From assembly GCA_017447305.1 (NCBI GenBank), contig JAFSNY010000040.1:1-46381 (forward strand): 46,381 nt of DNA, read 5' to 3'. Source of the stretch: Bacilli bacterium (GTDB lineage: Bacteria; Bacillota_I; Bacilli_A; RFN20; CAG-826). This document shows positions 17,010 to 25,049 of this stretch, piece by piece. Below the pieces are notes generated by a model. The model had not been told where the DNA came from, made no database searches, and worked only from the letters and a program-made list of their open reading frames with translations. Every line of letters starts with the position of its first letter. Within the stretch, counting starts at the first letter, position 1. A program made the translations under genes and the position numbers.

Positions 17010-19322
17010 TTATTTAAAAAGGATAATGGTCGCACCTCCACCACCTTCATGTTCTCCACCAATACGATAGGTGAGATCCTTTTGGGTGTCTAGATAGGCA
17101 TGGACCATCTTTCTTAACGCGCCACTTCCAAAGCCATGGATAATTCTCACTTGCTTCATGTGACGGAGACGACAATCATCAAGATATTTTACGAGGGCTG
17201 GCTTTGCTTCATCCACCCTCATTCCAATGATATTAAGTTCAACTGGGACACTTGATAAAGAGATGTTGTTATCATAGTCAGTATTAATCTTTCTCACCTT
17301 AACATGAACCTCTTTTGGAGCGTCAATTTTCCTAAGGTTATTCGTGTTTGCTTCAAAAGTAATGCCGCTATCGGAAGTAATTTTGGCTTTATTTCCATTA
17401 ATGGAAATAATTTTTCCAGTCAAATCGAGGCTTGGATAGGAAACATAATCTCCAACAGATAATTCTTCATCATATGTCTCCACTTCTTCATCATCTTCAA
17501 GCTCTTCAATCTTCTTTCTTAGTTCGATGACTTCATGAAGCTTCAAATCACCTTTGGATAATGCCGAGATAATCTCATCGATTTCTTTTTTGGCTTTTTC
17601 GATTAATCTCTCTTTTTCTCTATCGACATCTTCTAGAAGTTTTTTCCTTCTTTCTTCTAGTTGACGTTTATCGTTTTCGTATTGTCTTTCCCTTTTAGAA
17701 ATCTCTGCTTCTTTTTCTTTAAGTTTCCTTTCTAAAAGTGAGGCTTCATTAATCTTGTTAAGTAACGCGGCTATTAATTCGTCAGTTTTGTTTTCGCCTT
17801 TACTAGCCAGGAATTCTTTGGCTTCAACGACAATTTCTTCTTTAATTCCATATCGATTTGCGACATCTAAAGCGTAGCTCTTTCCAGGAATACCTTGTCT
17901 AAAGACATAGGTAGGTTCGAGTTCCTTCTCATTAAAGAGCATTGAGGAGTTATCGATATTTTCACTTAAGAAAGCATATTCTTTTAATGCATCAAAGTGC
18001 GATGAAATTAAGGCAAAGGAATGTTTCTTTTCTAAATATTTAGTGATAGAAAACGCAAGCGCTTCACCTTCTTTAGGGTCAGTTCCTGTTCCTAGTTCAT
18101 CGATGATAATTAAATCTTTCCCTTTCGCATGTTCGATAATCTCAGATAAATGAGACATATGCGCGGAGAAGGTCGAAAGGTTATCGCTTAATGATTGATT
18201 ATCACCAATATCGATATAGATATGATTGAAATATGATAATATCGCTCTTTCGCATGGAAGAGGTAATCCACATTGATTCATGAGGGTTAAAAGACCAACG
18301 GTTTTAAGCGACACGGTTTTACCACCTGCGTTAGGTCCAGAAATGATGATAATTCTGACCTTTTCATCAAGATGATATGAATTAGGAACGACTTTTGTAG
18401 GATCGATTAATGGGTGACGCGCTTTAACTAAATCGATAATCTGGGTATCTGAAATAGTCGCGACCACTCCATTAACATTTAAGCCGTAAAGTGCCTTCGC
18501 GCTTAAATAGTCTAATCTTGCGATAATATCATTGTTGTTTAAAACCTCGTTTTCCATCATCAAAACAAGGTTGGTTAATCCTTTTAATATTCTTCTGGTT
18601 TCCTCTTGCTCTTCTAAACGTAAGGATGTCATTTCGTTATTGATTTGAACGATTTCAAGTGGTTCGATAAAGGTCGTATTTCCTGAGTCACTGACATCGT
18701 AAATAATACCTGGAACTTTACTCTTACTAACGGTCTTAACTGGAAGAACTAGATGTCCGTCACGTAGGGTAACATTATCATCGCTAAGATACTGGGAATA
18801 TGATAAGGCGATGGTGTTCATCTTATCTTCTAATAAGTCACGACATTTGATAATTCTTTTTCTTATAGCAGCGAGTTCAGGAGTCGCATCATCTTTAATT
18901 CCTAAAGCGTTATTGATAACGCGATGGATTTCTTTTTCTAAGTTGCTTAAATCGATGAAACCATCAACAATCTCTTTTAATAACGGATATAGGGTTTCTA
19001 TTTTTTGTAAGAAGTTTTTAATCTTATGAGAAGTGAGAGCGTCTTCTGCGACCATGTTTAATTCTCTTGGGGTGAGAAGTCCACTTCTTTTTGCTTCTTC
19101 AATTAATTTGATCGCGTTTAAAGATGGGGAGATAGGGAGTTCACCATATCTTTGGATTAAAGACATCATTTCTTTAAGCTCATCTAAAATCTTTTTTAGA
19201 TAATTAACATCTTTAATCATTTCTAAAGATTCGATTTCTTCCTTCGCTCTTTCTGTTTTTGCGAGGTTGTAAAGGGAATCTTTAATTAACTCAAACTGAA
19301 AAGTATCATAGATATTCTGCAT
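17010..19322 (-). CDS. mutS2: MutS2 family ATPase/endonuclease with Smr domain
   Basis: 770 residues from the ATG at 19322, giving the usual N-terminus MQNIYDTFQFE. A frame opening to 19364 exists but would place the promoter inside the gene. The clamp/lever helices lead to the ATPase: Walker A SGPNAGGKT (about 320), Walker B IIIDELGTGTDP. Then comes a long coiled coil (about 500-620) and a C-terminal Smr nuclease domain (LNIIGMRVDEA, then IHGFGSGALR). MutS2 acts on recombination intermediates and, in Bacillus, splits collided ribosomes. The DxH/HGxG features of Smr are intact. It heads the mutS2-uvrC unit and is divergent from rnhC. Confidence 0.95.
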   Translation of the reverse strand: MQNIYDTFQFELIKDSLYNLAKTERAKEEIESLEMIKDVNYLKKILDELKEMMSLIQRYGELPISPSLNAIKLIEEAKRSGLLTPRELNMVAEDALTSHKIKNFLQKIETLYPLLKEIVDGFIDLSNLEKEIHRVINNALGIKDDATPELAAIRKRIIKCRDLLEDKMNTIALSYSQYLSDDNVTLRDGHLVLPVKTVSKSKVPGIIYDVSDSGNTTFIEPLEIVQINNEMTSLRLEEQEETRRILKGLTNLVLMMENEVLNNNDIIARLDYLSAKALYGLNVNGVVATISDTQIIDLVKARHPLIDPTKVVPNSYHLDEKVRIIIISGPNAGGKTVSLKTVGLLTLMNQCGLPLPCERAILSYFNHIYIDIGDNQSLSDNLSTFSAHMSHLSEIIEHAKGKDLIIIDELGTGTDPKEGEALAFSITKYLEKKHSFALISSHFDALKEYAFLSENIDNSSMLFNEKELEPTYVFRQGIPGKSYALDVANRYGIKEEIVVEAKEFLASKGENKTDELIAALLNKINEASLLERKLKEKEAEISKRERQYENDKRQLEERRKKLLEDVDREKERLIEKAKKEIDEIISALSKGDLKLHEVIELRKKIEELEDDEEVETYDEELSVGDYVSYPSLDLTGKIISINGNKAKITSDSGITFEANTNNLRKIDAPKEVHVKVRKINTDYDNNISLSSVPVELNIIGMRVDEAKPALVKYLDDCRLRHMKQVRIIHGFGSGALRKMVHAYLDTQKDLTYRIGGEHEGGGGATIILFK

Positions 19323-19329
19323 ATATTTA

Positions 19330-19338
19330 ATAATAGCA
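19330..19338 (-). promoter_or_regulatory. extended -10 promoter of mutS2, leaderless geometry
   Basis: TGCTATTAT on the minus strand, with exactly seven bases to the ATG at 19322. Transcription should begin at or next to the start codon. No Shine-Dalgarno exists. Confidence 0.65.
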
Positions 19339-19367
19339 AAGAAAATGATTAATGTAGTAATCATTTA

Positions 19368-19376
19368 TGCTATAAT
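19368..19376 (+). promoter_or_regulatory. extended -10 promoter of rnhC, leaderless geometry
   Basis: TGCTATAAT, a perfect extended -10, with eight bases to the ATG at 19385. The predicted leader is 0-2 bases, with no Shine-Dalgarno. It mirrors the mutS2 promoter in the same 62-bp divergent gap. Confidence 0.7.
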
Positions 19377-19384
19377 TCACTTTG

Positions 19385-20290
19385 ATGAATCAAGATATCG
19401 TCTCTTTAAAAATCAGCGAAGAAACATACCTTCAAATGGTAAGTTTTTATGAAGATTATCAAGAAAGAAACAATGGAGATTACATCGTCTTTTTCGCTCA
19501 TGTCCATGAAGTGACAATCACAATCTACGAATCTAAAAAGGGATATAAAGCCATCTTTATCGGCGCAAAAGCGCTAGATGAAGCAAAGATTTGGGATAAT
19601 GATGCGAAAGTCATGGAAATCAAAAAGAAAGAAAAAGAAGAGTGGCTGACTAGGAATGATCAAATCGGAAGCGATGAAGTTGGAGTTGGAGATTTATTCC
19701 TCCCGATGATTGTTGTTGCCGCTTATGTTTCTCGTTCAGATATCTCTACTTTAATTTCCTTAGGAATTCATGATTCAAAGAAACTTACCGATGACTTTAT
19801 CTTAGAAATTGGACCAACATTAATTAAAAGATTTGACGTATCTAAACTTACCCTACATAACGATAAATATAACGAGATGATTAATAAAGGTGAGAACCTC
19901 AATTCTTTGAAAGCTAAAATGCATAACCGCGCGCTTTTAAACATGAAGAAAAAGCATCGCTTAGTTAAAGAAATATACGTTGATGAATTCTGTAAAGAAG
20001 AAACATATTATTCTTATCTAAGTGAGGACGATAATCCACTTTATGGAGTGACCTTTAAAACCAAAGGTGAATCATATTTTCCATGTGTCGCTTTAGCTAG
20101 TGTCATCGCTCGTTATCAATTTCTTATTGAGAAAAGAAAATTAGAAGAGAAATACAAGATGAAATTCCCTCTTGGAGCGAGCAAAAAAGCGGACCTCTTT
20201 TTGATCGACTTTGTGAATAAATTTGGGAAAGATGAACTTGGTAAAGTTGCTAAGATCAATTTCGCAAATATCAAGAAGATGCTTGGTTAA
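19385..20290 (+). CDS. rnhC: ribonuclease HIII
   Basis: 301 residues, normal for RNase HIII, which removes RNA from RNA-DNA hybrids. The N-terminal TBP-like substrate-binding domain spans about residues 1-85. The catalytic domain begins with IGSDEVGVGDLFLP, giving the Asp-Glu pair typical of type 2 RNases H. It continues with the DSKKL motif (third acidic residue) and a late acidic residue in IYVDEFCKEE. The ATG at 19385 is chosen over an in-frame TTG one codon earlier. The gene is convergent with rluD; the two stop codons overlap, and no terminator is visible between them. Confidence 0.95.
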   Translation: MNQDIVSLKISEETYLQMVSFYEDYQERNNGDYIVFFAHVHEVTITIYESKKGYKAIFIGAKALDEAKIWDNDAKVMEIKKKEKEEWLTRNDQIGSDEVGVGDLFLPMIVVAAYVSRSDISTLISLGIHDSKKLTDDFILEIGPTLIKRFDVSKLTLHNDKYNEMINKGENLNSLKAKMHNRALLNMKKKHRLVKEIYVDEFCKEETYYSYLSEDDNPLYGVTFKTKGESYFPCVALASVIARYQFLIEKRKLEEKYKMKFPLGASKKADLFLIDFVNKFGKDELGKVAKINFANIKKMLG

Positions 20291-21198
20291 TTATTCTTAA
20301 GTTCTTCGATGACTTTGATGAAATAATCTGGAAGAGGTGCTTGAAATGTCATCTCTTTTTTAGTGGTTGGATGGATTAATGTCAAACGATAAGCGTGAAG
20401 AAGTTGACCTTCGTTATACACTTTGTTCGCTCTTTTGGAATAGAGTTTATCTCCTTCGATTGGATATCCAATATATGAGAGATGGACTCTAATTTGATGG
20501 GTTCTTCCTGTCTTTAATTTGCAGCTGATGAGAGTGTGATTTTTAAATCTTTCTTCAACTTTAAAATAGGTGATTGCTTCCTTACCGTTTTCTCTATCTA
20601 CACCCATCTTTTTTCTATCGTTTTTATTTCTTCCAATTGGGAGATTGATGATGCCGTTATTTTCTTTAATTAGACCTTTACAAAGAGCGTAATATTCCCT
20701 TTTCATCGTATGTTCTTTAAGTTGTTCAGAAAGGAATTTATGAGCGTGATCGTTTTTGGCGATGCAAAGGAGTCCGCTCGTCTCTTTATCGATACGGTGA
20801 ATGATACCAGGACGCATCACTCCATTTATCCCACTTAACGTATTGCAGTGATGTAAAATCGCGTTGACAAGTGTCCCTTCATAATGACCTAAGGAAGGAT
20901 GGACAACAAGGCCTTGGGGTTTATTGATAATTAAGATGTCATCATCTTCATAAATGATATCTAATGGGATATTTTCAGACTTGATTTCTAAAGGCTTTGG
21001 TTCAGGGATTTCAATACTTACTTCATCACTAATTTTTACTTTTAATGACGCTTTAGCGATTTTTCCGTTAACCAAACATTTTCCTTCATCGATTAAAGAC
21101 AATAGATAACTTCTCGATTTATCTTTTAATAATAAAACTAAGGCTTTATCAAGTCTTAGTCCATTTAATTCTTCACTTATTTTGAAGGAATAATTCAT
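20287..21198 (-). CDS. rluD: 23S rRNA/large-subunit pseudouridine synthase RluD family
   Basis: 303 residues. N-terminal S4 RNA-binding domain (about 12-70: GLRLDKALVLLLKDKSRS) and a pseudouridine synthase core with the catalytic Asp in GIIHRIDKETSG (about residue 135). The RTHQIRVHLSYIG motif (about 230) and the C-terminal LHAYRL segment complete the RluA/RluD/YlyB family. Which uridine it modifies cannot be read from the sequence. The ATG follows the lspA stop directly, and lspA-rluD order is common in Firmicutes (B. subtilis lspA-ylyB). Confidence 0.92.
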   Translation of the reverse strand: MNYSFKISEELNGLRLDKALVLLLKDKSRSYLLSLIDEGKCLVNGKIAKASLKVKISDEVSIEIPEPKPLEIKSENIPLDIIYEDDDILIINKPQGLVVHPSLGHYEGTLVNAILHHCNTLSGINGVMRPGIIHRIDKETSGLLCIAKNDHAHKFLSEQLKEHTMKREYYALCKGLIKENNGIINLPIGRNKNDRKKMGVDRENGKEAITYFKVEERFKNHTLISCKLKTGRTHQIRVHLSYIGYPIEGDKLYSKRANKVYNEGQLLHAYRLTLIHPTTKKEMTFQAPLPDYFIKVIEELKNN

Positions 21199-21903
21199 TT
21201 ATTCTTCGCTTTCTATTTTCTTTTCTTCGACTTTAGAAGTATCTTCTTTGACTTCTTCGGTTTTGTTTTCTAAAACCATCTCATCCTTAGATAATATCTT
21301 ACCTTCAGGCATTTTTTCTTCTTCTCTTTTCCTTCTGATTTTCGCGTCTTTCACTTCGTCAATAATTAAACAGACAACAAGGATAATAACTCCAATAACT
21401 AAAGATGAATCAGCGATATTAAATCTTGGGAATTGATAACTTCCAAAATCAAAAGCGATGAAATCAACCACTCCACGAGTAGAGACATTTGCGTCAAAGG
21501 ACGCTAAATACTTTTGAGAATAGAAAATTCGATCGATTAAATTTCCTATACATCCCGCAAGCATTAAACCTAAGGAAGCGATAACTAATTTATTCGTCTT
21601 TTTATATGATTTGATGAAGGCGAAAAGTATAATCGCCATTCCAATTAAGGAAACGGAAATAAAGATAATTTGGTTAGCAACAGCCCCTAAAACATTAAGA
21701 TTTAAACCAAAGGCCATTCCATCATTAACGATATATTGGAAATAGAAGAAATTGGGAATGATTCCAATAATCTCTCCTTCTTTCATGTTATGAAGAACGA
21801 CTTGTTTACTGACTAAATCGAAGACGAAGAAAAGGAGAGCGAGTCCACTAAAAAGGATGATACTCCATGTATTTTTACTAATTTTCTTAAAAAATTCTTT
21901 CAT
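21199..21903 (-). CDS. lspA: prolipoprotein signal peptidase with acidic C-terminal tail
   Basis: 234 residues. LspA removes the signal peptide from lipid-modified prolipoproteins. Four membrane segments are visible. The two catalytic Asp lie in GNLIDRIFYS (about residue 125) and FNIADSSLVIG (about 160), with VNDGMAFGL as the family's loop. After the last helix there is a charged tail of about 50 residues rich in Lys/Glu, longer than in typical family members. This enzyme matches the many lipoproteins in the window. It has an AAAGGA site inside the end of ileS, so it is coupled to ileS. Confidence 0.95.
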   Translation of the reverse strand: MKEFFKKISKNTWSIILFSGLALLFFVFDLVSKQVVLHNMKEGEIIGIIPNFFYFQYIVNDGMAFGLNLNVLGAVANQIIFISVSLIGMAIILFAFIKSYKKTNKLVIASLGLMLAGCIGNLIDRIFYSQKYLASFDANVSTRGVVDFIAFDFGSYQFPRFNIADSSLVIGVIILVVCLIIDEVKDAKIRRKREEEKMPEGKILSKDEMVLENKTEEVKEDTSKVEEKKIESEE

Positions 21904-21908
21904 ATCTT

Positions 21909-24644
21909 TTATCCTTTAATAACGTGGTGACATCTTTTGCAAAGATGTAATCCTTCTTCAATCTCAAGTGCGTCATCTTCATAGTTATGGCATCTTTCAC
22001 AGAAATATCCATCACTATGTGATACTTTGACTTTCACTCCATTTACTTCTTCAACGTCCAATCCTTCTTTTCTTTCTAAAGAAGAAATGACGAGAGAAGA
22101 AGCGAGTAAATCTTCTTTAATATTATCAAATAATTTTTGATAATTGTCATTTTTTATTTCAATTTCCACTTTTGCTTCTTGAGAAGACTTGAGGATATTG
22201 TTAATTTTTGCTTCTTCGATAACTTTATAAATCGCATCCTTAAGGTTATTGAATAAAGCGTATTCTTTTAATAAGTCAGGATCATATTTCTTACTAGCTT
22301 TTGGATAATCAAGTAATTGAGCGTTTTCTTTTCTATCTCCTGGCATATTCTTGTTAAATTCGTCCATAGTGAAAGGAATGATTGGGTTAAGAAGTCTAAG
22401 TAATGTCTCACCTAAGATATAGAAGACACTTTGGAATTGTTTCCTTCTTAAGGAAACTTTCTTATCAAAATACAAAGCGTCTTTAGCGATATTAAGATAG
22501 AAAGCGCTTAAATCCGTGCTCATGAAAGTCATGATTTTACTTAACGCACTAGCAAAATCATAATTATCCATATCAATGATAACGCCATTAGAAACTTCTT
22601 CGAGTTTCGCTAAAATATATAGATCCACTCTTTCAAATGTATTGACCATATCCTTAGCAGGATCAAAGTCTGGTAAGTTCCAAGAAATGAACTTTAAGGT
22701 ATTACGAATCTTACGATATTGTTCGGCAACTTGCTTGATAAGATTATCGCCAATTCTTACATCTTGTTGATAATCAACAGTTGCAACCCAAAGTCTTAAG
22801 ATATCCGCGCCATACATGTTAGCGATTTTATTTGGATCAACGCCGTTTCCTTTGGATTTATGCATTTGTTCACCATGTTCATCTAATACCCATCCGTGAG
22901 AAACGACAGTTTTATAAGGGGCAACACCTTGTGTCGCAACACTTAAGATGAGGGAAGAATTGAACCAGCCACGATATTGGTCACTACCTTCAAGGTATAA
23001 ATCGCTTGGAAAAGTTGTTCCTCTTTCTCTTAACACTCCATTCCATGAAGATCCACTATCAAACCAGACATCCATGATATCTTTTTCTTTAGTGAATTCT
23101 CCGTTAGGAGAATGAGCGTTCTTATATCCCTTTGGTAATAAGTCTTTCGCTTCTTTTTCGTACCATATATTAGAGCCATGTTCTCTAAAGAGATTAGCGA
23201 TATGGTCAAAGACTTCTTTTTCGATAATTGGTGTGCCATCTTCACAGTAGAAGATTGGGATTGGGACACCCCACGCCCTTTGACGAGAAATACACCAGTC
23301 ACCACGATCTTTAATCATGTTGACCATTCTTTGTTCACCCCAAGATGGATACCAATTAACATCGTGAATAGCTTTGATTAAATCTTCTCTAATTGGTTCG
23401 ATAGAACAGAACCATTGATCGGTCGCTCTAAAGATGAGCGGTTTACCAGTTCTCCAGTCATGTGGATAACTATGGGTAAAGATGGTGTGCTTTAACAAAG
23501 CATTATTTTCTTTTAAGATTTCGAGAACCACATCGTTTGCGTCTTCATAGAATAAACCTTGGAGTCTTTCTCCGACACCTTCCATCATGAATCCTTTACC
23601 ATCAACTGGACAATATGGCTTGATTCCGTATTTTTGACAGACCACAAAGTCTTCCGCACCAAATCCAGGCGCGGTGTGGACTAAACCTGTACCAGCCTCG
23701 TTAGTGACATGTTCTCCGCAGATAACTAAAGAGTCACGGTCATAGAATGGGTGTTTGGTAATAACACCATCGAGTTCACTACCTTTAAATTCTTTTAACA
23801 ATTTAACATCTTCAAATTCAAGTTCACTTGTAAGTCTTTCTTCAAACTCTTTTAAGAAGACAAATTTTCCTTTATTTGTTTGATATAAACCATAGGTGAA
23901 ATCTGGGTGAGCGGAAATGGCGAGGTTTCCAGGAAGTGTCCATGGAGTGGTTGTCCAGATGATGAGATAAGTATCATTATCAAGAAGTCCTTTTCCATCT
24001 CTAACTTTGAAAGCAACATAAATGCTATGAGATTTAACATCCGCATATTCAATTTCAGCTTCCGCGAGAGCGGATTCGCTACTCGGTGACCAATGAACTG
24101 GTTTAAGTCCTTTATAGATCAGTCCTTTTAACGCCATTATGGAGAAAACTTCGATTTGCCTTGCTTCATATTCTCTCATTAAAGTGAGATATGGATGATC
24201 GAAATCGCCTAAAACTCCAAGTCTTTTGACTTGGGCTTTTTGTTTTTCTACTTGTTTTAAAGCGTATTCTTCACATATTTTTCTAAATTCGGTAATTGGG
24301 GTAGTTTTACGGTTGATACCAGATTTAGTCACTTGGTTTTCAATTGGAAGTCCGTGTGTATCCCAGCCAAAAACGAAAGGAGTAACATATCCAGACATAT
24401 TTTTATAACGCACGACGATATCTTTAAGGACACGGTTAAGCATATGTCCGCAGTGCATATCTCCGTTTGCGTATGGTGGGCCATCATGAAGGACAAACTC
24501 TTTATTACCTTTACGATTGAGATTCATTTCTTCATAAATCTTATCTAAATACCATTTATCAACGAGTAAAGGTTCTTTAACATTAAGATTACCTTTCATC
24601 TCGAAGTTGGTTTTATTCATCAATAGGGTGTCTTTAAAATCCAT
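21909..24644 (-). CDS. ileS: isoleucyl-tRNA synthetase
   Basis: 911 residues. Start at ATG 24644, five bases after a perfect GGAGG; an upstream in-frame GTG lies within that ribosome site region and is rejected. The HIGH-type motif appears in PPYANGDMHCGH and the KMSKS-type motif in MHKSKGNGVDP. The editing (CP1) domain spans about 190-390 (TTPWTLPGN, then GTGLVHTAPGFG). The C-terminus carries the zinc knuckles CERCHNYEDD and CKRCHHV typical of bacterial-type IleRS. It is preceded by a T-box leader and heads the ileS-lspA-rluD operon. Confidence 0.97.
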   Translation of the reverse strand: MDFKDTLLMNKTNFEMKGNLNVKEPLLVDKWYLDKIYEEMNLNRKGNKEFVLHDGPPYANGDMHCGHMLNRVLKDIVVRYKNMSGYVTPFVFGWDTHGLPIENQVTKSGINRKTTPITEFRKICEEYALKQVEKQKAQVKRLGVLGDFDHPYLTLMREYEARQIEVFSIMALKGLIYKGLKPVHWSPSSESALAEAEIEYADVKSHSIYVAFKVRDGKGLLDNDTYLIIWTTTPWTLPGNLAISAHPDFTYGLYQTNKGKFVFLKEFEERLTSELEFEDVKLLKEFKGSELDGVITKHPFYDRDSLVICGEHVTNEAGTGLVHTAPGFGAEDFVVCQKYGIKPYCPVDGKGFMMEGVGERLQGLFYEDANDVVLEILKENNALLKHTIFTHSYPHDWRTGKPLIFRATDQWFCSIEPIREDLIKAIHDVNWYPSWGEQRMVNMIKDRGDWCISRQRAWGVPIPIFYCEDGTPIIEKEVFDHIANLFREHGSNIWYEKEAKDLLPKGYKNAHSPNGEFTKEKDIMDVWFDSGSSWNGVLRERGTTFPSDLYLEGSDQYRGWFNSSLILSVATQGVAPYKTVVSHGWVLDEHGEQMHKSKGNGVDPNKIANMYGADILRLWVATVDYQQDVRIGDNLIKQVAEQYRKIRNTLKFISWNLPDFDPAKDMVNTFERVDLYILAKLEEVSNGVIIDMDNYDFASALSKIMTFMSTDLSAFYLNIAKDALYFDKKVSLRRKQFQSVFYILGETLLRLLNPIIPFTMDEFNKNMPGDRKENAQLLDYPKASKKYDPDLLKEYALFNNLKDAIYKVIEEAKINNILKSSQEAKVEIEIKNDNYQKLFDNIKEDLLASSLVISSLERKEGLDVEEVNGVKVKVSHSDGYFCERCHNYEDDALEIEEGLHLCKRCHHVIKG

Positions 24645-24664
24645 AACTACCTCCACATTTTTAT

Positions 24665-24912
24665 AAAAATAAAAGAATCCACCTAAGGACGCATCTATAG
24701 ATACGCGGTACCACCTTAGTTCTAAGATTCTCTTAGCGCTTCATTTTATCCTGATATAGTCAGGCCTAGATTCTTACTCTTAGTTCAGAAATCTACAAAG
24801 AAGTGATATCCGTTAAGAGCGTGTCATTCTCTTTCCACCATCGAGAACTCTCTATCGATTGTTTTCTTAAGGACGTGTCTTCTAGGTGTTAATTTAATTT
24901 ATTAAATCAACA
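24665..24912 (-). promoter_or_regulatory. T-box riboswitch leader of ileS
   Basis: The minus strand carries the canonical T-box sequence AAGGTGGTACCGCG (24704-24717), the antiterminator/tRNA-acceptor-binding element. It overlaps a terminator stem CTAAGG/CCTTAG ending in TTCTTTTATTTTT. Upstream lie a long stem I and further stems. A plausible specifier codon ATC (Ile) sits at 24805-24807 within GATATCACT. Uncharged tRNA-Ile would favour read-through into ileS-lspA-rluD. The T-box identity is certain; the specifier position is inferred. Confidence 0.95.
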
Positions 24913-24918
24913 TGAATA

Positions 24919-24947
24919 TTTATACATAAAGAAAATGTGAATGTCAA
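24919..24947 (-). promoter_or_regulatory. sigma-A type promoter of the ileS operon
   Basis: TTGACA (24942-24947), 17-bp spacer, TATAAA (24919-24924) on the minus strand, just upstream of the T-box leader. The best consensus promoter in the window. Confidence 0.9.
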
Positions 24948-24995
24948 TTGTTTATCAGCATGTTATTCATAAATAGACTAAATTGTTGAGTGAAT

Positions 24996-25025
24996 TAATA
25001 ATAAAGACGGACTAATGTCCATCTT
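24996..25025 (-). terminator. terminator of the endonuclease lipoprotein gene
   Basis: Minus-strand GATGGAC-ATTA-GTCCGTC (one G-T pair) followed by TTTATTATT, 24 bases after the stop codon. Confidence 0.75.
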
Positions 25026-25049
25026 TTATCTATCAATGTATATTAGTAA

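Noticed and set aside
19323..19364. N-terminal extension of MutS2 from the ATG at 19364
   Set aside because: It contains the extended -10 box and hydrophobic residues not seen in the family; the downstream ATG gives the conserved start.
24645..24656. GTG start for IleRS four codons upstream
   Set aside because: That codon lies in the GGAGG ribosome site that serves the ATG at 24644.
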